From assembly GCF_004768465.1 (NCBI RefSeq), contig NZ_SRMF01000009.1, positions 8,507-72,506 of the forward strand: DNA of 64,000 nt, in the 5' to 3' direction. The position numbers and the translations under genes were made by a program. This DNA is from Natronospirillum operosum (GTDB lineage Bacteria; Pseudomonadota; Gammaproteobacteria; Pseudomonadales; Natronospirillaceae). The stretch's first letter is position 1. Each line of letters begins with the position of its first letter. Shown here piece by piece: positions 47,163 through 57,186 of the stretch. The notes beneath the pieces were generated by a model, which saw only the letters and a list, made by a program, of their open reading frames with translations, was not told where the DNA came from and made no database searches.

Positions 47163-49010
47163 TTGTCCATCAACCCTGACGGACCGGCAGGCTTCCTCGG
47201 CAGCCTGCCACCGTTTGACCGGCTGCCAGCGGCTGAGCGCGAACGTGCGCTCAGCCGGCTGGACAGCCTCTATCTCAACGCCTCCAATGCATCCGAGCTG
47301 CTGGCTCAGATGCCGGAGGCGTTTTTTGTTGTCTATTCGGGCGTGATCGATGTTCTGGGGCCGGACGGAGAGCCAGTGCAACGGCTGGAGAGTGGAGATT
47401 TTCTGGGGCCTGTCGTGGGTCTGCCGCTGGTGCCGGAAGCACCGGACTATCAGCCCCTGCAGGTGCGCCGTGACGGCATCCTCTACCGCCTGCCGACGGA
47501 CACCCTGAAAGGTCTGCTGCAGCGTCAGCCCGGGCTCGCCGAGCAATTGGCCGAGTTGCATACCGGCCTGTCGGTGCGCCAGGCCGCCAGTGCCGATGAT
47601 GTGGACTGGAGTCAGCAGCCGGTGGGCAGTCTGACTGGCCGGCCACTGGTCGCCGTTGAGCGGGATCTGAGTGTACAGCAGGCGGCGGCGCGCATGGCGG
47701 AAGCAGGCGTTTCCTGTCTGCCGGTGCTGGACAACGGCTCACTGTGCGGGCTCATTACCGACCGTGACCTGCGCAACCGGGTGCTGGCCGTGGGGCTGGA
47801 CCCGCTGTCTCCGGTGGCAGATATCATGACGCCCGGACCGATAACCATCAGTGTGGATCAGCCGCTGTTCGAAGCGCTGGCGCTGATGAGCCAGTACAAC
47901 ATCCATCACCTGCCGGTGCTGGACCAGCAGGGCTGGCCGCTGGCGGTCATCACGACCACGGATCTGCTGCGCCAACAGCGCAACGCACCGCAGATTTTCA
48001 GCAAGAGCCTGCACAAGGCGCCTGATCTGGCCACTCTGCGGACCGTGGCCCGGGAACTGCCGGACCAGGTGCGCAGTTTTGCGCTCAATGCACGCGATGC
48101 AGCGACGGCCGGTCGGCTGGTCACGGCGCTGACCGATACCCTGACCCGCCGGCTGATCAGCCTCTACGGCGAACAGAACGGCGCGCCGCCGGCAGCCTAT
48201 GCCTGGCTGGCCTTCGGCTCACAGGGGCGCGCCGACCAGACCCTGTACTCGGATCAGGACAATGGCCTGCTGCTGGCCGATGACCTGAGTGCCAGTGCCG
48301 AGCGCTGGTTTGCCGGCCTGGCCGACTATGTCTGTGATGGCCTGGCGGCCTGCGGCATTCCCTATTGCCCGGGCAATATCATGGCGAAGAACCCTGACTG
48401 GCGGCTGACTCGCCGCCAATGGGAACAGCGCTTTCGCAGCTGGATCATCGAACCCACACCCAAGGGCGTGATGCACAGCATGATCTTCTTCGACAGTCGC
48501 TGTGTGGCCGGGAACAGCAACCTGTATCGGCGCCACCGCCGCACCGTGGCTGAACTGGGGCAACAGAGCCAGTTCCTGGCCCAGGTCGCCGGTATCGTGG
48601 TCCGTATTCCGGTGCCGTTGGGTCTGTTTGACCGTTTGCGCACCGAATCACGCCAGGGGCAGGCCAGCATCGATATCAAGACCCTGGGCATTGCCGTGGC
48701 GAATGATCTGGTGCGGCTGCACGCGCTGCAGGCCGGTCTGACCGAACCGGGCACGCTGGCGCGCCTGCAGGCGTTGAAGAGTTCCGGTCGGCACGCGCCG
48801 GAAGATCTGCACAATCTGGCCGATACCTGGCGTTTCCTGACCGACCTGCGTCTGCACTGGCAACTGGGTGACCATGCACTGCCTGATGCGCCCAATGCCA
48901 TCCTGCCGGAACATCTGAGTTCGCTGGAACGACAGCAGCTCAAGGCCGCCTTTCGGGTATTGAAGGAAGGCCAGGAGGCCGCCGGGCTGCACTACCGGCA
49001 TGGGCTCTAG
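47163..49010 (+). CDS. cNMP-like/CBS/DUF294 nucleotidyltransferase-like protein
   Basis: A 615-residue signalling-type protein: degenerate cNMP-binding domain (about 10-130), two CBS domains (about 155-280; LVAVERDLSVQQAAARMAE, DIMTPGPITISVDQPLFEAL), a DUF294 nucleotidyltransferase-like domain (WLAFGSQGRADQTLYSDQDNG, matching GSxGR with Asp pairs) and DUF294_C. The start is TTG 47163 behind a strong AAGGGGGA; an ATG at 47139 has no ribosome site. It follows the symporter as in several Pseudomonas genomes; its function is unknown, perhaps adenylyl-sensing control of carboxylate use. Confidence 0.88.
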   Translation: MSINPDGPAGFLGSLPPFDRLPAAERERALSRLDSLYLNASNASELLAQMPEAFFVVYSGVIDVLGPDGEPVQRLESGDFLGPVVGLPLVPEAPDYQPLQVRRDGILYRLPTDTLKGLLQRQPGLAEQLAELHTGLSVRQAASADDVDWSQQPVGSLTGRPLVAVERDLSVQQAAARMAEAGVSCLPVLDNGSLCGLITDRDLRNRVLAVGLDPLSPVADIMTPGPITISVDQPLFEALALMSQYNIHHLPVLDQQGWPLAVITTTDLLRQQRNAPQIFSKSLHKAPDLATLRTVARELPDQVRSFALNARDAATAGRLVTALTDTLTRRLISLYGEQNGAPPAAYAWLAFGSQGRADQTLYSDQDNGLLLADDLSASAERWFAGLADYVCDGLAACGIPYCPGNIMAKNPDWRLTRRQWEQRFRSWIIEPTPKGVMHSMIFFDSRCVAGNSNLYRRHRRTVAELGQQSQFLAQVAGIVVRIPVPLGLFDRLRTESRQGQASIDIKTLGIAVANDLVRLHALQAGLTEPGTLARLQALKSSGRHAPEDLHNLADTWRFLTDLRLHWQLGDHALPDAPNAILPEHLSSLERQQLKAAFRVLKEGQEAAGLHYRHGL

Positions 49011-49024
49011 CTGGAGCACCTGTA

Positions 49025-49066
49025 AGACCAAGGTCTAATGGCTCATCCGCAGGGTGTCCGTACAGT
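49025..49066 (+). promoter_or_regulatory. Exonuclease-gene promoter with AGACC box
   Basis: AGACCAAGGTCTAATGG (49025-49041) differs by one base from the acs box and is centred 30.5 bp upstream of TACAGT (49061-49066). Confidence 0.55.
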
Positions 49067-49103
49067 GGTAGTGAATCCTGGAATCCAAGCGTGGAGTCAG
49101 GTC

Positions 49104-49793
49104 ATGACTACACTGACCATGCCCGGCCTGCCGCAGAAACTGGCCGACCGTTATCAGAGCTGGCGTCAGCAGCGCAGCGCGTTGCAGCAGGACTGGCGGA
49201 CGGTGCGCTGGCTGGCAGTTGACCTGGAAACCAACGGGCTTGATTGTGGTCCGGAAGGCATACTGTCCATCGCCTGGGTGCCCATGCAGGGCGGTGTCAT
49301 CGGCATGGGCGAGGCACGCTATCATGTCATTCGTACCGATGTGCCCCTGAATCAGAGCGTGGTGCATCATCATCTGACCACAGGCGATATCGCCGAAGGT
49401 GCAGACTTGCGCTCGGTGATGGCTGAGCTGGCGGCAGCCATGACGGATGCTGTGCTGGTGGCGCATCATGCCGGTCTGGACTGGCGCCTGCTGAAAGCGG
49501 CCGGGCCCTATACGGGTGTTGCCGCTGACCCTCTGGCCGTGGTGGATACCCTGCAACTGGAGCGGCGGCGCAATGCTCAGCGCTATCAGCATGATCAGAT
49601 GGGTGCGACCCCCTTTGATGCCTACACGCTGGCGGCCTGCCGGCAGCGCCATGACCTGCCGACGCGCACCGCCCACCATGCGCTGGAGGATGCCGTGGCC
49701 TGCGCGGAACTGTTTCTGGCGCAGGCCTGGAAACTGGCCGGCAGCGGCAGCCTGACTGCCTCACAACTGGTACGTCAGGGGCGGCCAGCCTGA
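49104..49793 (+). CDS. DnaQ-like 3'-5' exonuclease
   Basis: A 229-residue DEDDh exonuclease: motif I AVDLETNGLD, motif II HHAGLDWRLLK, motif III HHALEDAVACAELF. Members act on DNA or RNA 3' ends; this one is stand-alone and not the polymerase III epsilon subunit. ATG 49104 is preferred over 49038 because GGAGTCAGG precedes it and the 49038 ATG lies in the AGACC box. Sharing the acs-type box is unexpected for an exonuclease. Confidence 0.88.
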   Translation: MTTLTMPGLPQKLADRYQSWRQQRSALQQDWRTVRWLAVDLETNGLDCGPEGILSIAWVPMQGGVIGMGEARYHVIRTDVPLNQSVVHHHLTTGDIAEGADLRSVMAELAAAMTDAVLVAHHAGLDWRLLKAAGPYTGVAADPLAVVDTLQLERRRNAQRYQHDQMGATPFDAYTLAACRQRHDLPTRTAHHALEDAVACAELFLAQAWKLAGSGSLTASQLVRQGRPA

Positions 49794-49834
49794 GGCTGAC
49801 CGTAAAGCAATCCTGCATAAGCTACCTCTTAAGT

Positions 49835-49840
49835 TATAAT
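49835..49840 (+). promoter_or_regulatory. Likely -10 element of the chemoreceptor gene
   Basis: A perfect TATAAT about 110 bp upstream of the chemoreceptor ATG; no good -35 is visible at 17-bp spacing. Confidence 0.35.
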
Positions 49841-49949
49841 CCCTGCCGCCGTTAACACCGTAAGCGCCTCTGCACCATTGTCCCTGCCACAATCCACTGC
49901 AAGACATGGGCAGGGGTGACACAGGCGGATGAGAGGAGTACCCCCAGAA

Positions 49950-51518
49950 ATGCGCAAGACAGGCCCAGTCACCCAGCGGGAAGTGTCGATACAGCCAGGT
50001 GAGCAGCTGATTTCTGCCACCGACCCGAAGAGCAAGATTACCCACTGCAATGACACCTTTGTCCGTGTCAGCGGGTACACGGAAGAAGAGCTCATTGGCG
50101 AAGGGCACAACCTGCTGCGGCATCCGGATATGCCCCAGGAGGCATTCCGCATGCTGTGGGATCGTATCCAGAACGGCCGCCCCTGGATGGGCCTGGTCAA
50201 GAATCGCTGCAAGAATGGCGACCACTATTGGGTCGATGCCTATGTGATGCCGGTGTGGGAAGGCAACACCATTGTGGGCTATGAGTCGGTACGTACCCCG
50301 GCCGACCCGGCGATGAAGGCCCGCGCGGTAACCCTGTACGAGCGTCTGAACAAGGGGCGCAGGGTATTTACCCTGCGTGAGCATATTCGAGCCGCCTTGC
50401 CCTTCGTCGGTGCTGGTGCTCTGGTGGCCGTGTTGCTGCTGTTGATTGTCAACATAACCGGTTATGGCAGCCTCAGTCTGTGGCGTCAGGGTGTGGCGGC
50501 ACTGGCGGCGGGGGTTGCGGCCGGCCTGATCACCCCGGCGTTGCTGCGCAAGCGGCTGCAATTTGCCCATGATGTTATTCGCGACCCGGTGGCCCAGTAT
50601 GTCTATACCGGGGATATCGGGGTGATGGGGGCATTGCGCCTGGCCATCATCGCCCAGCAGCACCATATTACGACCCTGCTGGGTCGTATGGGCAATCTGG
50701 CGACCGATCTGAGCGCAGCCAGTGAGCAGACCAGCGACCGCATCCGGCAGGTGGCTTCGCGGGTACATGCCCAGCGCTCCGATACGGATACTGTGGCGTC
50801 GGCGGTGCACGAGATGTCGGCGACCATCCGTGAGGTGGCCGAGAATACCCGCAATACAGCGGGGCAGACGCAGGGCGTCAGCGAACAGGTGCGCGACAGC
50901 AATCTGGTGCTGCAGGAGGCGGTGCAAAAGGTCAATGCACTGAATGCCGAGGTGGGCCGAGCCAACGAGGTGGTGAGCAAGCTGGCTACGGATTCGGGCG
51001 ATATCAAGGCCGCTGTGGACAGCATTGGTGCCATCGCCGAACAGACCAACCTGCTGGCATTGAATGCTGCCATTGAGGCCGCCCGGGCCGGTGAACAGGG
51101 TCGGGGCTTTGCCGTTGTAGCCGACGAGGTGCGCAGTCTGGCCCAGCGCACACAGGAAAGCACGGTGTCCATAGCCGACCTGCTGAATCATCTGGCGCAG
51201 GCCACCCAGTCTGCCGTTACCGCCATCGAGAAGAGTCATGCCGAGGCGGAAGGCGGGGTGCAGGCCATTACCGATGTCAGTGGAAGGATGGAGGAGATTC
51301 TGCAGGCCATTGCCGAAATAGAGCAGGGTACCGAGAATATCTCCAGTGCGGCCAGCGAACAGGAGACAGCAGCCAGCGAGATTGCCCAGTCCACCCAGCG
51401 CATCGCCGAGGGTGCCGAGAGTACCCAGGAAGACATGGATCAGGGCGCCTCACAGGTTGATCATATCCGTCGCATGGCGCGCGAGCAGGCTTCCCTGATT
51501 GATCGTTTCAGCCGCTGA
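49950..51518 (+). CDS. PAS-containing methyl-accepting chemotaxis protein, Aer-like
   Basis: A 522-residue receptor with an N-terminal PAS domain (about 25-125; [42 protein letters not shown], the Aer pattern), a double hydrophobic segment at about 150-190, and a cytoplasmic signalling domain with the conserved hairpin [20 protein letters not shown]. There is no periplasmic ligand domain, so it probably senses redox or energy state via a PAS cofactor. ATG 49950 is chosen; an ATG at 49929 is in the same frame. Confidence 0.92.
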   Translation: MRKTGPVTQREVSIQPGEQLISATDPKSKITHCNDTFVRVSGYTEEELIGEGHNLLRHPDMPQEAFRMLWDRIQNGRPWMGLVKNRCKNGDHYWVDAYVMPVWEGNTIVGYESVRTPADPAMKARAVTLYERLNKGRRVFTLREHIRAALPFVGAGALVAVLLLLIVNITGYGSLSLWRQGVAALAAGVAAGLITPALLRKRLQFAHDVIRDPVAQYVYTGDIGVMGALRLAIIAQQHHITTLLGRMGNLATDLSAASEQTSDRIRQVASRVHAQRSDTDTVASAVHEMSATIREVAENTRNTAGQTQGVSEQVRDSNLVLQEAVQKVNALNAEVGRANEVVSKLATDSGDIKAAVDSIGAIAEQTNLLALNAAIEAARAGEQGRGFAVVADEVRSLAQRTQESTVSIADLLNHLAQATQSAVTAIEKSHAEAEGGVQAITDVSGRMEEILQAIAEIEQGTENISSAASEQETAASEIAQSTQRIAEGAESTQEDMDQGASQVDHIRRMAREQASLIDRFSR

Positions 51519-51860
51519 TCATTGACCGGCGCCAGCGCCGGTTTCCATGCGCGGCAGGTGCCGCGCCAATTCTCTTGCCCTCGGCAGCAATACCTGTGCG
51601 CCCCCTTCGGTTCTTTGATCGCCAATACCAACAGTGCCTGTTGCCGCAAGGCTTTGGATGTCCTGCGTACCGAAGTAGCTCTGCGCTGCCTGCTCATCGA
51701 TTTTGGTAAAACAAGAATGAAACAACAGTAAAACACCAACAAAAAATTGACAAAGTGTTATCGTACTGTTTAGTCTCTGCTCATCATGAGTCGGCCGTGG
51801 CCGGAAGCGCCTCATCAATTTCCCTTGCTGTCGAACATCTGACCTCAAGTCAGGAGTACT
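51519..51860 (+). other. Intergenic region: terminator-like hairpin and AT-rich promoter
   Basis: ACCGGCGC-CA-GCGCCGGT with TTT at 51525-51545 probably ends the chemoreceptor transcript. A marked AT-rich stretch (51715-51775) contains TTGACA at 51748-51753 with TTAGTC 17 bp later, the likely promoter of the peptide-transport operon, about 85 bp before its start. No gene is supported in between. Confidence 0.5.
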
Positions 51861-53762
51861 GTGTGGAATTTTCAGCGACTCGGCCTGGAACTGGCTCCGG
51901 ACAGTACAGAACAGCCCGTCAAGAGGAACGTCTACGTGGCACAGGCACCACTGCTCTCAATTCAATCTCTGAGCGTGAATTTTGGCTCCAATTCAGTGGT
52001 ACGGGATCTGTCTTTCGATGTCAGGGCAGGTCAGACCGTGGCGATTGTCGGCGAGAGTGGCTCCGGTAAATCCATTACCTCCCTGTCGATCATGCGTCTG
52101 GTTCATACCATGAATGCTGAGATTACCGGTGGGCGAATCGTCTTTCAGGGCGACAGCGGCGCGGTTGATCTGGTGGCTCAGTCGGAAAAGGCCATGCGCA
52201 GAATTCGCGGCAAGGATATTGCCATGATTTTTCAGGAACCCATGACCTCGCTTAACCCGGTTTACAGCATCGGCAATCAGATTGTTGAGGTGCTGCGGTT
52301 GCATGAAAATCACACCAGAGCGTCGGCGCGCGAAGAAGCCGTCCGCTTGCTGAAACTGGTGCGCCTGTCGGATGCGGAATCCCTCCTGAAACGTTATCCG
52401 CATCAGCTTTCGGGGGGTATGCGTCAGCGGGTCATGATCGCCATGGCGCTGGCCTGCAAGCCCAAGGTCCTGGTAGCCGACGAACCGACCACGGCACTGG
52501 ATGTCACCATTCAATCCCAGATTCTCACCATCATGCGTGATTTGCAGCGCGAAATGGGTATGGCGGTGATTTTCATCACCCACGACATGGGTGTTGTGGC
52601 AGAAGTGGCGGATCAGGTCGTGGTCATGCGCGAGGGCGTAAAAGTCGAAGAAGCGCCGGTCAGCGAGTTGTTTGCACGCCCCCAGCACCCCTACACCAAA
52701 GCACTGTTGGCCGCCGTGCCCAAGCTTGGCAGCATGTCGGGGACCGATTTGCCCCGCATTGACCCGCTGGTTGTGATGGCAGGGGATGAGACTCGCTCGG
52801 TGGGCACCAGCCGTGTTCAGGATACCGCCAGAACAGGCGAGCAACCCATTGTGGAAGTGACTGACCTGGTCACCCGGTTCAACGTCAACAAGGGCTTCTT
52901 TGGCGGCGTGAGTCATCGCGTGCATGCGGTGGAAAATGTCAGCTTCAGTATCTACCCCGGCGAAACTCTGGCTCTGGTGGGCGAGTCTGGATCGGGTAAA
53001 TCCACCATAGGGCGCACGCTGCAACTGCTGCAGGAGAGCACCAGTGGCGATATCAGATTCTCGGGCAAGGCGGTGGCAGATATGACCCGTGCCGAGAAGA
53101 TGCGCCTGCGACAGCAGGTACAGTATGTATTTCAGGACCCCTTTGCGTCGCTGGACCCGCGCAAGACCGTCGGCTTCTCCATCGCCGAACCCATATATAC
53201 GCACAGCCTTTTGACCGGGAAAAAGGCCGTGCAAAAGCGTGTGGAAGAGCTGCTGGAGCGTGTCGGGCTGAGCCCGGATAAAGCCGATCGCTATCCCCAT
53301 GAATTTTCCGGCGGCCAGCGCCAGCGCATCAGTATCGCGCGCGCTCTGGCGTCGCGTCCCAAGCTGATTATTGCCGATGAAGCCTTGTCCGCGCTGGATG
53401 TATCCATTCAGGCACAAATCATCAACTTGATGATGGACCTCCAGCAGGAAGAGGGACTGGCTTATCTCTTCATCAGTCATGACATGGCTGTGGTGGAGAA
53501 GATGAGTCACCGGGTCGCTGTCATGCATCTGGGGCAGATTGTCGAAATGGGGCCGCGCCGTGCCGTGTTTGAATCACCTGCCCACAGTTACACCCGGCGG
53601 TTGCTGTCTGCAGTGCCCGTGGCTGACCCGGCGCGCCGTACCGACCGGCCGCTTATCGAGGGCGACATTCCCAGCCCCGTTCGAGCCATAGGCGATGAGC
53701 CTGAACGACTGATCTTGCAAGAAGTGGCGAAAGATCATTTCGCCTCCATTGAGATGCAGTAA
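51861..53762 (+). CDS. Peptide ABC transporter, fused dual ATPase
   Basis: A 633-residue protein with two full ABC domains, equivalent to DppD+DppF. Domain 1: Walker [12 protein letters not shown], signature LSGGMRQRV, Walker [13 protein letters not shown]. Domain 2: [34 protein letters not shown] (Ala where Pro is usual). It is organised like GsiA. It starts at GTG 51861 behind AGGAG; another GTG at 51936 with AGAGGAACG is also possible and would remove 25 poorly conserved residues. Here the ATPase gene comes first in the operon. Confidence 0.94.
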   Translation: MWNFQRLGLELAPDSTEQPVKRNVYVAQAPLLSIQSLSVNFGSNSVVRDLSFDVRAGQTVAIVGESGSGKSITSLSIMRLVHTMNAEITGGRIVFQGDSGAVDLVAQSEKAMRRIRGKDIAMIFQEPMTSLNPVYSIGNQIVEVLRLHENHTRASAREEAVRLLKLVRLSDAESLLKRYPHQLSGGMRQRVMIAMALACKPKVLVADEPTTALDVTIQSQILTIMRDLQREMGMAVIFITHDMGVVAEVADQVVVMREGVKVEEAPVSELFARPQHPYTKALLAAVPKLGSMSGTDLPRIDPLVVMAGDETRSVGTSRVQDTARTGEQPIVEVTDLVTRFNVNKGFFGGVSHRVHAVENVSFSIYPGETLALVGESGSGKSTIGRTLQLLQESTSGDIRFSGKAVADMTRAEKMRLRQQVQYVFQDPFASLDPRKTVGFSIAEPIYTHSLLTGKKAVQKRVEELLERVGLSPDKADRYPHEFSGGQRQRISIARALASRPKLIIADEALSALDVSIQAQIINLMMDLQQEEGLAYLFISHDMAVVEKMSHRVAVMHLGQIVEMGPRRAVFESPAHSYTRRLLSAVPVADPARRTDRPLIEGDIPSPVRAIGDEPERLILQEVAKDHFASIEMQ

Positions 53763-53804
53763 AAAACGCCTGGCATTGTGATCAGGTGAAAAAGGAGTCA
53801 TCAA

Positions 53805-55328
53805 ATGAAAAACGGAAAAGTGTTGTTGAAAAGCCTGTTGGCCAGTGTCGCGCTGGCCGCCGCCATTTCAGCTCAGGCGGGTTCTCTGACCATTGCGTCG
53901 CCGCAGGACCCGGGCAGTTGGGACCCCATTGACACCTTCCTGGTGAATTGGGCATCTGTGGCCACCAATGTCTTTGACGGCCTGACCTATCGTGGTCCGG
54001 ACATGGCGCTGGTACCTGGCCTGGCTACCGCCTGGGAAGAGAACGAAGACGGTACGCGCATACGTTTTACGCTGCGCGAAGATGTGACCTTCCACAACGG
54101 CGAGCCCTTCAATGCGGAATCTGTCAAGTTCACCTTTGATCGCTTGCTGGGCGAAGAAGGCGCACAGGGCCCGCAGCGTTCCAATTACACAGCCATTGAT
54201 TCCATTGAGATTATCGATGATTACACCGTCGACATGCATCTGCATCAGCCTGACCCTGTCTTGCTGACCAAGCTTGCCGGTTACGGTGCCATGATTGTGC
54301 CGCCGCAATACATTCAGGAGCATGGCAGTGACCACTTTGCCATCCATCCGGTGGGTACCGGGCCGTTTCAGATTGTGAACTATGCTCGCCGTGAGCGCGT
54401 GGAACTGGAAGCCTACGCCGATCACTGGGGTGGCGCGCCGCGCCTGGACCAACTGACGTATCGGTTCATTTCCGAGCCTTCAACTGCCATCGCCGAACTG
54501 CAGTCAGGCGGTGTGCATATCGTGATTCCGCCGACGGTCCCCATCGGCATGATCGATACCATTGAAAACAACCGCAATACACATGTCGCCAGTGTGCCTT
54601 CACCCACGGTAGAGGCACTGCGTTTCAATACCGAATCCGGTATTACAGCGGATGAGCGGGTGCGCAGAGCCTTGATCATGGCGGTGGATCGTGAAGCCAT
54701 TGTGGACTCCATTCTGGCGGGTCAGGGACAGGTGATTTCAAGCTTTCAGGGCGAGTTTTCCTTTGGCTACGATCCGGAGATGGAGCCCATCCCCCACGAT
54801 ATGGAAGGTGCACGGCAACTGCTGGCCGAGGCTGGTGTTGAACCCGGTGCCTCCTTGCAGATTGATGTGCGGGGCGGTGACGCCACCTTTGGTGAAGTGG
54901 CGCAGGTGGTGTCGTCCTATCTTCAGATGCTGGGTCTGAATGTCTCGATTCGGGGGTATGAGACCAATGTACTGTTGAACGACATCATTCCAGAAGGTCG
55001 AACCGGTGAAATGTTCCAGCAGAAGTGGGGTGGCTGGACCTTTGATTTCGACAATACAGCCTACCTGATGTACCACACCGGGGAGCGCTGGAACCCTTAC
55101 GACAGTGACGAAGAGCTGGATGCCATGCTGAATGAGCAGCGCAGCATTACTGACCCGGCGCGTCGTGAAGACCTGCTGCAGTCCATTGCCCGCTACACCC
55201 AGGACAGAGCGCTCGAAATGCCGCTTTACAGCATCAATGCGCTGTATGGCGTGCGCAACGAAGTACAGAACTTCGAGGCCGCACCGGATAACCGCTTGCG
55301 CCTGACCGACGTCTACCTGGAAGACTGA
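53805..55328 (+). CDS. Peptide ABC transporter, binding protein (family 5)
   Basis: A 507-residue periplasmic protein with a signal peptide ending AQA-G and the SBP_bac_5 pattern: TIASPQDPGSWDPIDTF, VTFHNGEPFNAESVKFTFDR, HPVGTGPFQIVNY and AMLNEQRSITDPARREDLLQ. Ligands in the family are peptides, nickel or opines; the M14 gene in this operon favours peptides. A 12-bp hairpin follows the stop. Confidence 0.94.
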   Translation: MKNGKVLLKSLLASVALAAAISAQAGSLTIASPQDPGSWDPIDTFLVNWASVATNVFDGLTYRGPDMALVPGLATAWEENEDGTRIRFTLREDVTFHNGEPFNAESVKFTFDRLLGEEGAQGPQRSNYTAIDSIEIIDDYTVDMHLHQPDPVLLTKLAGYGAMIVPPQYIQEHGSDHFAIHPVGTGPFQIVNYARRERVELEAYADHWGGAPRLDQLTYRFISEPSTAIAELQSGGVHIVIPPTVPIGMIDTIENNRNTHVASVPSPTVEALRFNTESGITADERVRRALIMAVDREAIVDSILAGQGQVISSFQGEFSFGYDPEMEPIPHDMEGARQLLAEAGVEPGASLQIDVRGGDATFGEVAQVVSSYLQMLGLNVSIRGYETNVLLNDIIPEGRTGEMFQQKWGGWTFDFDNTAYLMYHTGERWNPYDSDEELDAMLNEQRSITDPARREDLLQSIARYTQDRALEMPLYSINALYGVRNEVQNFEAAPDNRLRLTDVYLED

Positions 55329-55337
55329 CGTGCAGAT

Positions 55338-55368
55338 GCCCCTGTCAGCTCGTCGGGCTGACAGGGGC
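55338..55368 (+). other. Hairpin between binding-protein and permease genes
   Basis: GCCCCTGTCAGC (55338-55349), 7-base loop, GCTGACAGGGGC (55357-55368): a perfect 12-bp stem without U-run, in the same operon position as those at 19233 and 24517. Confidence 0.75.
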
Positions 55369-55401
55369 CATGTGTCCCGAGCCAAGATATAGGGTGTTGC
55401 C

Positions 55402-56325
55402 GTGGGAAAGTTTCTGTTCTATCGACTCCTTCAGGCGGTCTTCGTGATCATCGTGGTTACACTGATCGTTTCGTTTACTATCCGGTTGACGGGTGATCCG
55501 GCTGTGATGCTGTCACAGGGGTCTGGCAGTGTGACAGAAGCGGATCTGGAAATGATTCGTGAGGCGCTGGGTCTGAACCAGTCGTTTGCCGCCCAGTATG
55601 TGCAGTTCATTCAGGGCCTCGTGGTCGGCGATATGGGGCGGAGCTTTGTCGGCGGTGCACCCGTGATGGATCTGATCTCCAGAGCATTGCCGGCCACTCT
55701 GTGGCTGGCCTTTGCCTCCCTGGCAGTGTCCATCGTGGTGTCCATCCCTCTGGGCATCAAGGCCGCGACCTCACGCGGCACCTGGGTGGATCAGCTGATT
55801 CGCATAGTGTCGCTTGTCGGGCTGTCGTTCCCCAACTTCTGGCTGGCCATCATGCTGGTGTTGCTGTTCTCCATTGTATTGGGCTGGCTGCCTCCCAGCG
55901 GCATGAGCGGTATCGCCAGTTTCATTATGCCTGCCGCGACCATGGGTATCATTCTGACGGCAACCAATGTGCGTCTGGTCAGGACGACCATGCTCGACAC
56001 CCTGCGCTCTCAATACATCATGGTGGCCCGTGCCAAGGGCCTGTCCAACACCGTGGTGCTGTACAAGCATGCGCTGCGCAACTGCGCTATTCCGCTGATT
56101 ACCTACTTCGGGCTTCAGTTCGGAGGCCTGTTGGGTGGAATTGTCGTGGTTGAGCGCGTTTTCAACTGGCCGGGGCTCGGATCACTGGCCTTTGATGCCG
56201 TGGCCGCGCGTGATTATCCCGTACTTCAGGGGGTTATTACTGTTCTGGCCATGATGATCATTGTCATCAACCTGCTGGTCGACATTGCCTACGGTCTGGT
56301 CGACCCCAGAGTGCGCAAGGAGTAA
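55402..56325 (+). CDS. Peptide ABC transporter permease (DppB-like)
   Basis: A 307-residue inner-membrane permease with six helices and the DppB N-terminal pattern (YRLLQAVFVIIVVTLIVSF, GDPAVML). The cytoplasmic coupling loop includes RAKGLSNTVVLYKHALRN. It starts with GTG; the partner permease begins 3 bp after its stop. Confidence 0.93.
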   Translation: MGKFLFYRLLQAVFVIIVVTLIVSFTIRLTGDPAVMLSQGSGSVTEADLEMIREALGLNQSFAAQYVQFIQGLVVGDMGRSFVGGAPVMDLISRALPATLWLAFASLAVSIVVSIPLGIKAATSRGTWVDQLIRIVSLVGLSFPNFWLAIMLVLLFSIVLGWLPPSGMSGIASFIMPAATMGIILTATNVRLVRTTMLDTLRSQYIMVARAKGLSNTVVLYKHALRNCAIPLITYFGLQFGGLLGGIVVVERVFNWPGLGSLAFDAVAARDYPVLQGVITVLAMMIIVINLLVDIAYGLVDPRVRKE

Positions 56326-56328
56326 TTC

Positions 56329-57186
56329 ATGACAACTGTGCAAACCAGGAGCGATACCCTCAAACGGTTCAAGAACCTGGAGTTCATACTGGGTGTATTG
56401 CTGGTCGGTGGGATTACCCTGGCAGTCGTCATCACCCATTGGCTGTTTCCTGACAGCGGTACCCAGGTAAACCTGACGCAACGTCTGGTGCCGCCCATGA
56501 CCGAGCCGGGTATCTGGTTGGGCACGGATGCCCTGGGGAGGGACATCCTGGGCCGCGCCATTCTGGGTGGCGAAATCTCCCTCAAGGTGGGAGTGTATTC
56601 TGCCCTGGGAGCCGTGATTCTGGGCATTGTGATGGGCCTGATTTCCGGCTATTACGGCGGCTTCGTCGACGTGTTCGTGATGCGTTTTGCGGATGTACAG
56701 CTGGCCCTGCCCTTTATCCTGCTGGCCATCACCTTTATCGCGGTTATTGGTGGCGGCCTCACCAACATGATCATTCTGCTCATTGTGTCCCAGTGGGTGC
56801 AGTATGCGCGCCTGGTGCGTGGTTCCGTGCTGTCGTTGCGTGATCAGGAGTTCATTTTGTCCGCCCGGGCCATCGGCGTTCATGATATTCGCATACTGTT
56901 TCAACACCTGCTGCCGAACCTGATCGGTCCGGTCATTGTGTTGATGACCTTGAATGTGGCCAACAATATTCTGCTGGAAAGCAGTCTGACCTTCCTCGGC
57001 CTGGGTGTGGACCCGACCATCCCGAGCTGGGGTGGCATGCTGGCCGAAGGTCGTACCTACCTGCAGACGGCCTGGTGGCTCAGTGTCTTTCCTGGTCTGG
57101 CCATTCTGCTGACGGTATTGGGGCTCAATCTGTTGGGCGATTGGCTGCGCGATATTCTGGACCCGACAGGGAGGACATCATTGTGA
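56329..57186 (+). CDS. Peptide ABC transporter permease (DppC-like)
   Basis: A 285-residue partner permease: GTDALGRDILGRAI near the N-terminus (the DppC signature), SARAIGVHDIRILFQHLLPN coupling loop and LGLGVDPTIPSWGGMLAEGR near the C-terminus. The 3' end overlaps the M14 gene start (GTGA), indicating tight coupling. Confidence 0.93.
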   Translation: MTTVQTRSDTLKRFKNLEFILGVLLVGGITLAVVITHWLFPDSGTQVNLTQRLVPPMTEPGIWLGTDALGRDILGRAILGGEISLKVGVYSALGAVILGIVMGLISGYYGGFVDVFVMRFADVQLALPFILLAITFIAVIGGGLTNMIILLIVSQWVQYARLVRGSVLSLRDQEFILSARAIGVHDIRILFQHLLPNLIGPVIVLMTLNVANNILLESSLTFLGLGVDPTIPSWGGMLAEGRTYLQTAWWLSVFPGLAILLTVLGLNLLGDWLRDILDPTGRTSL

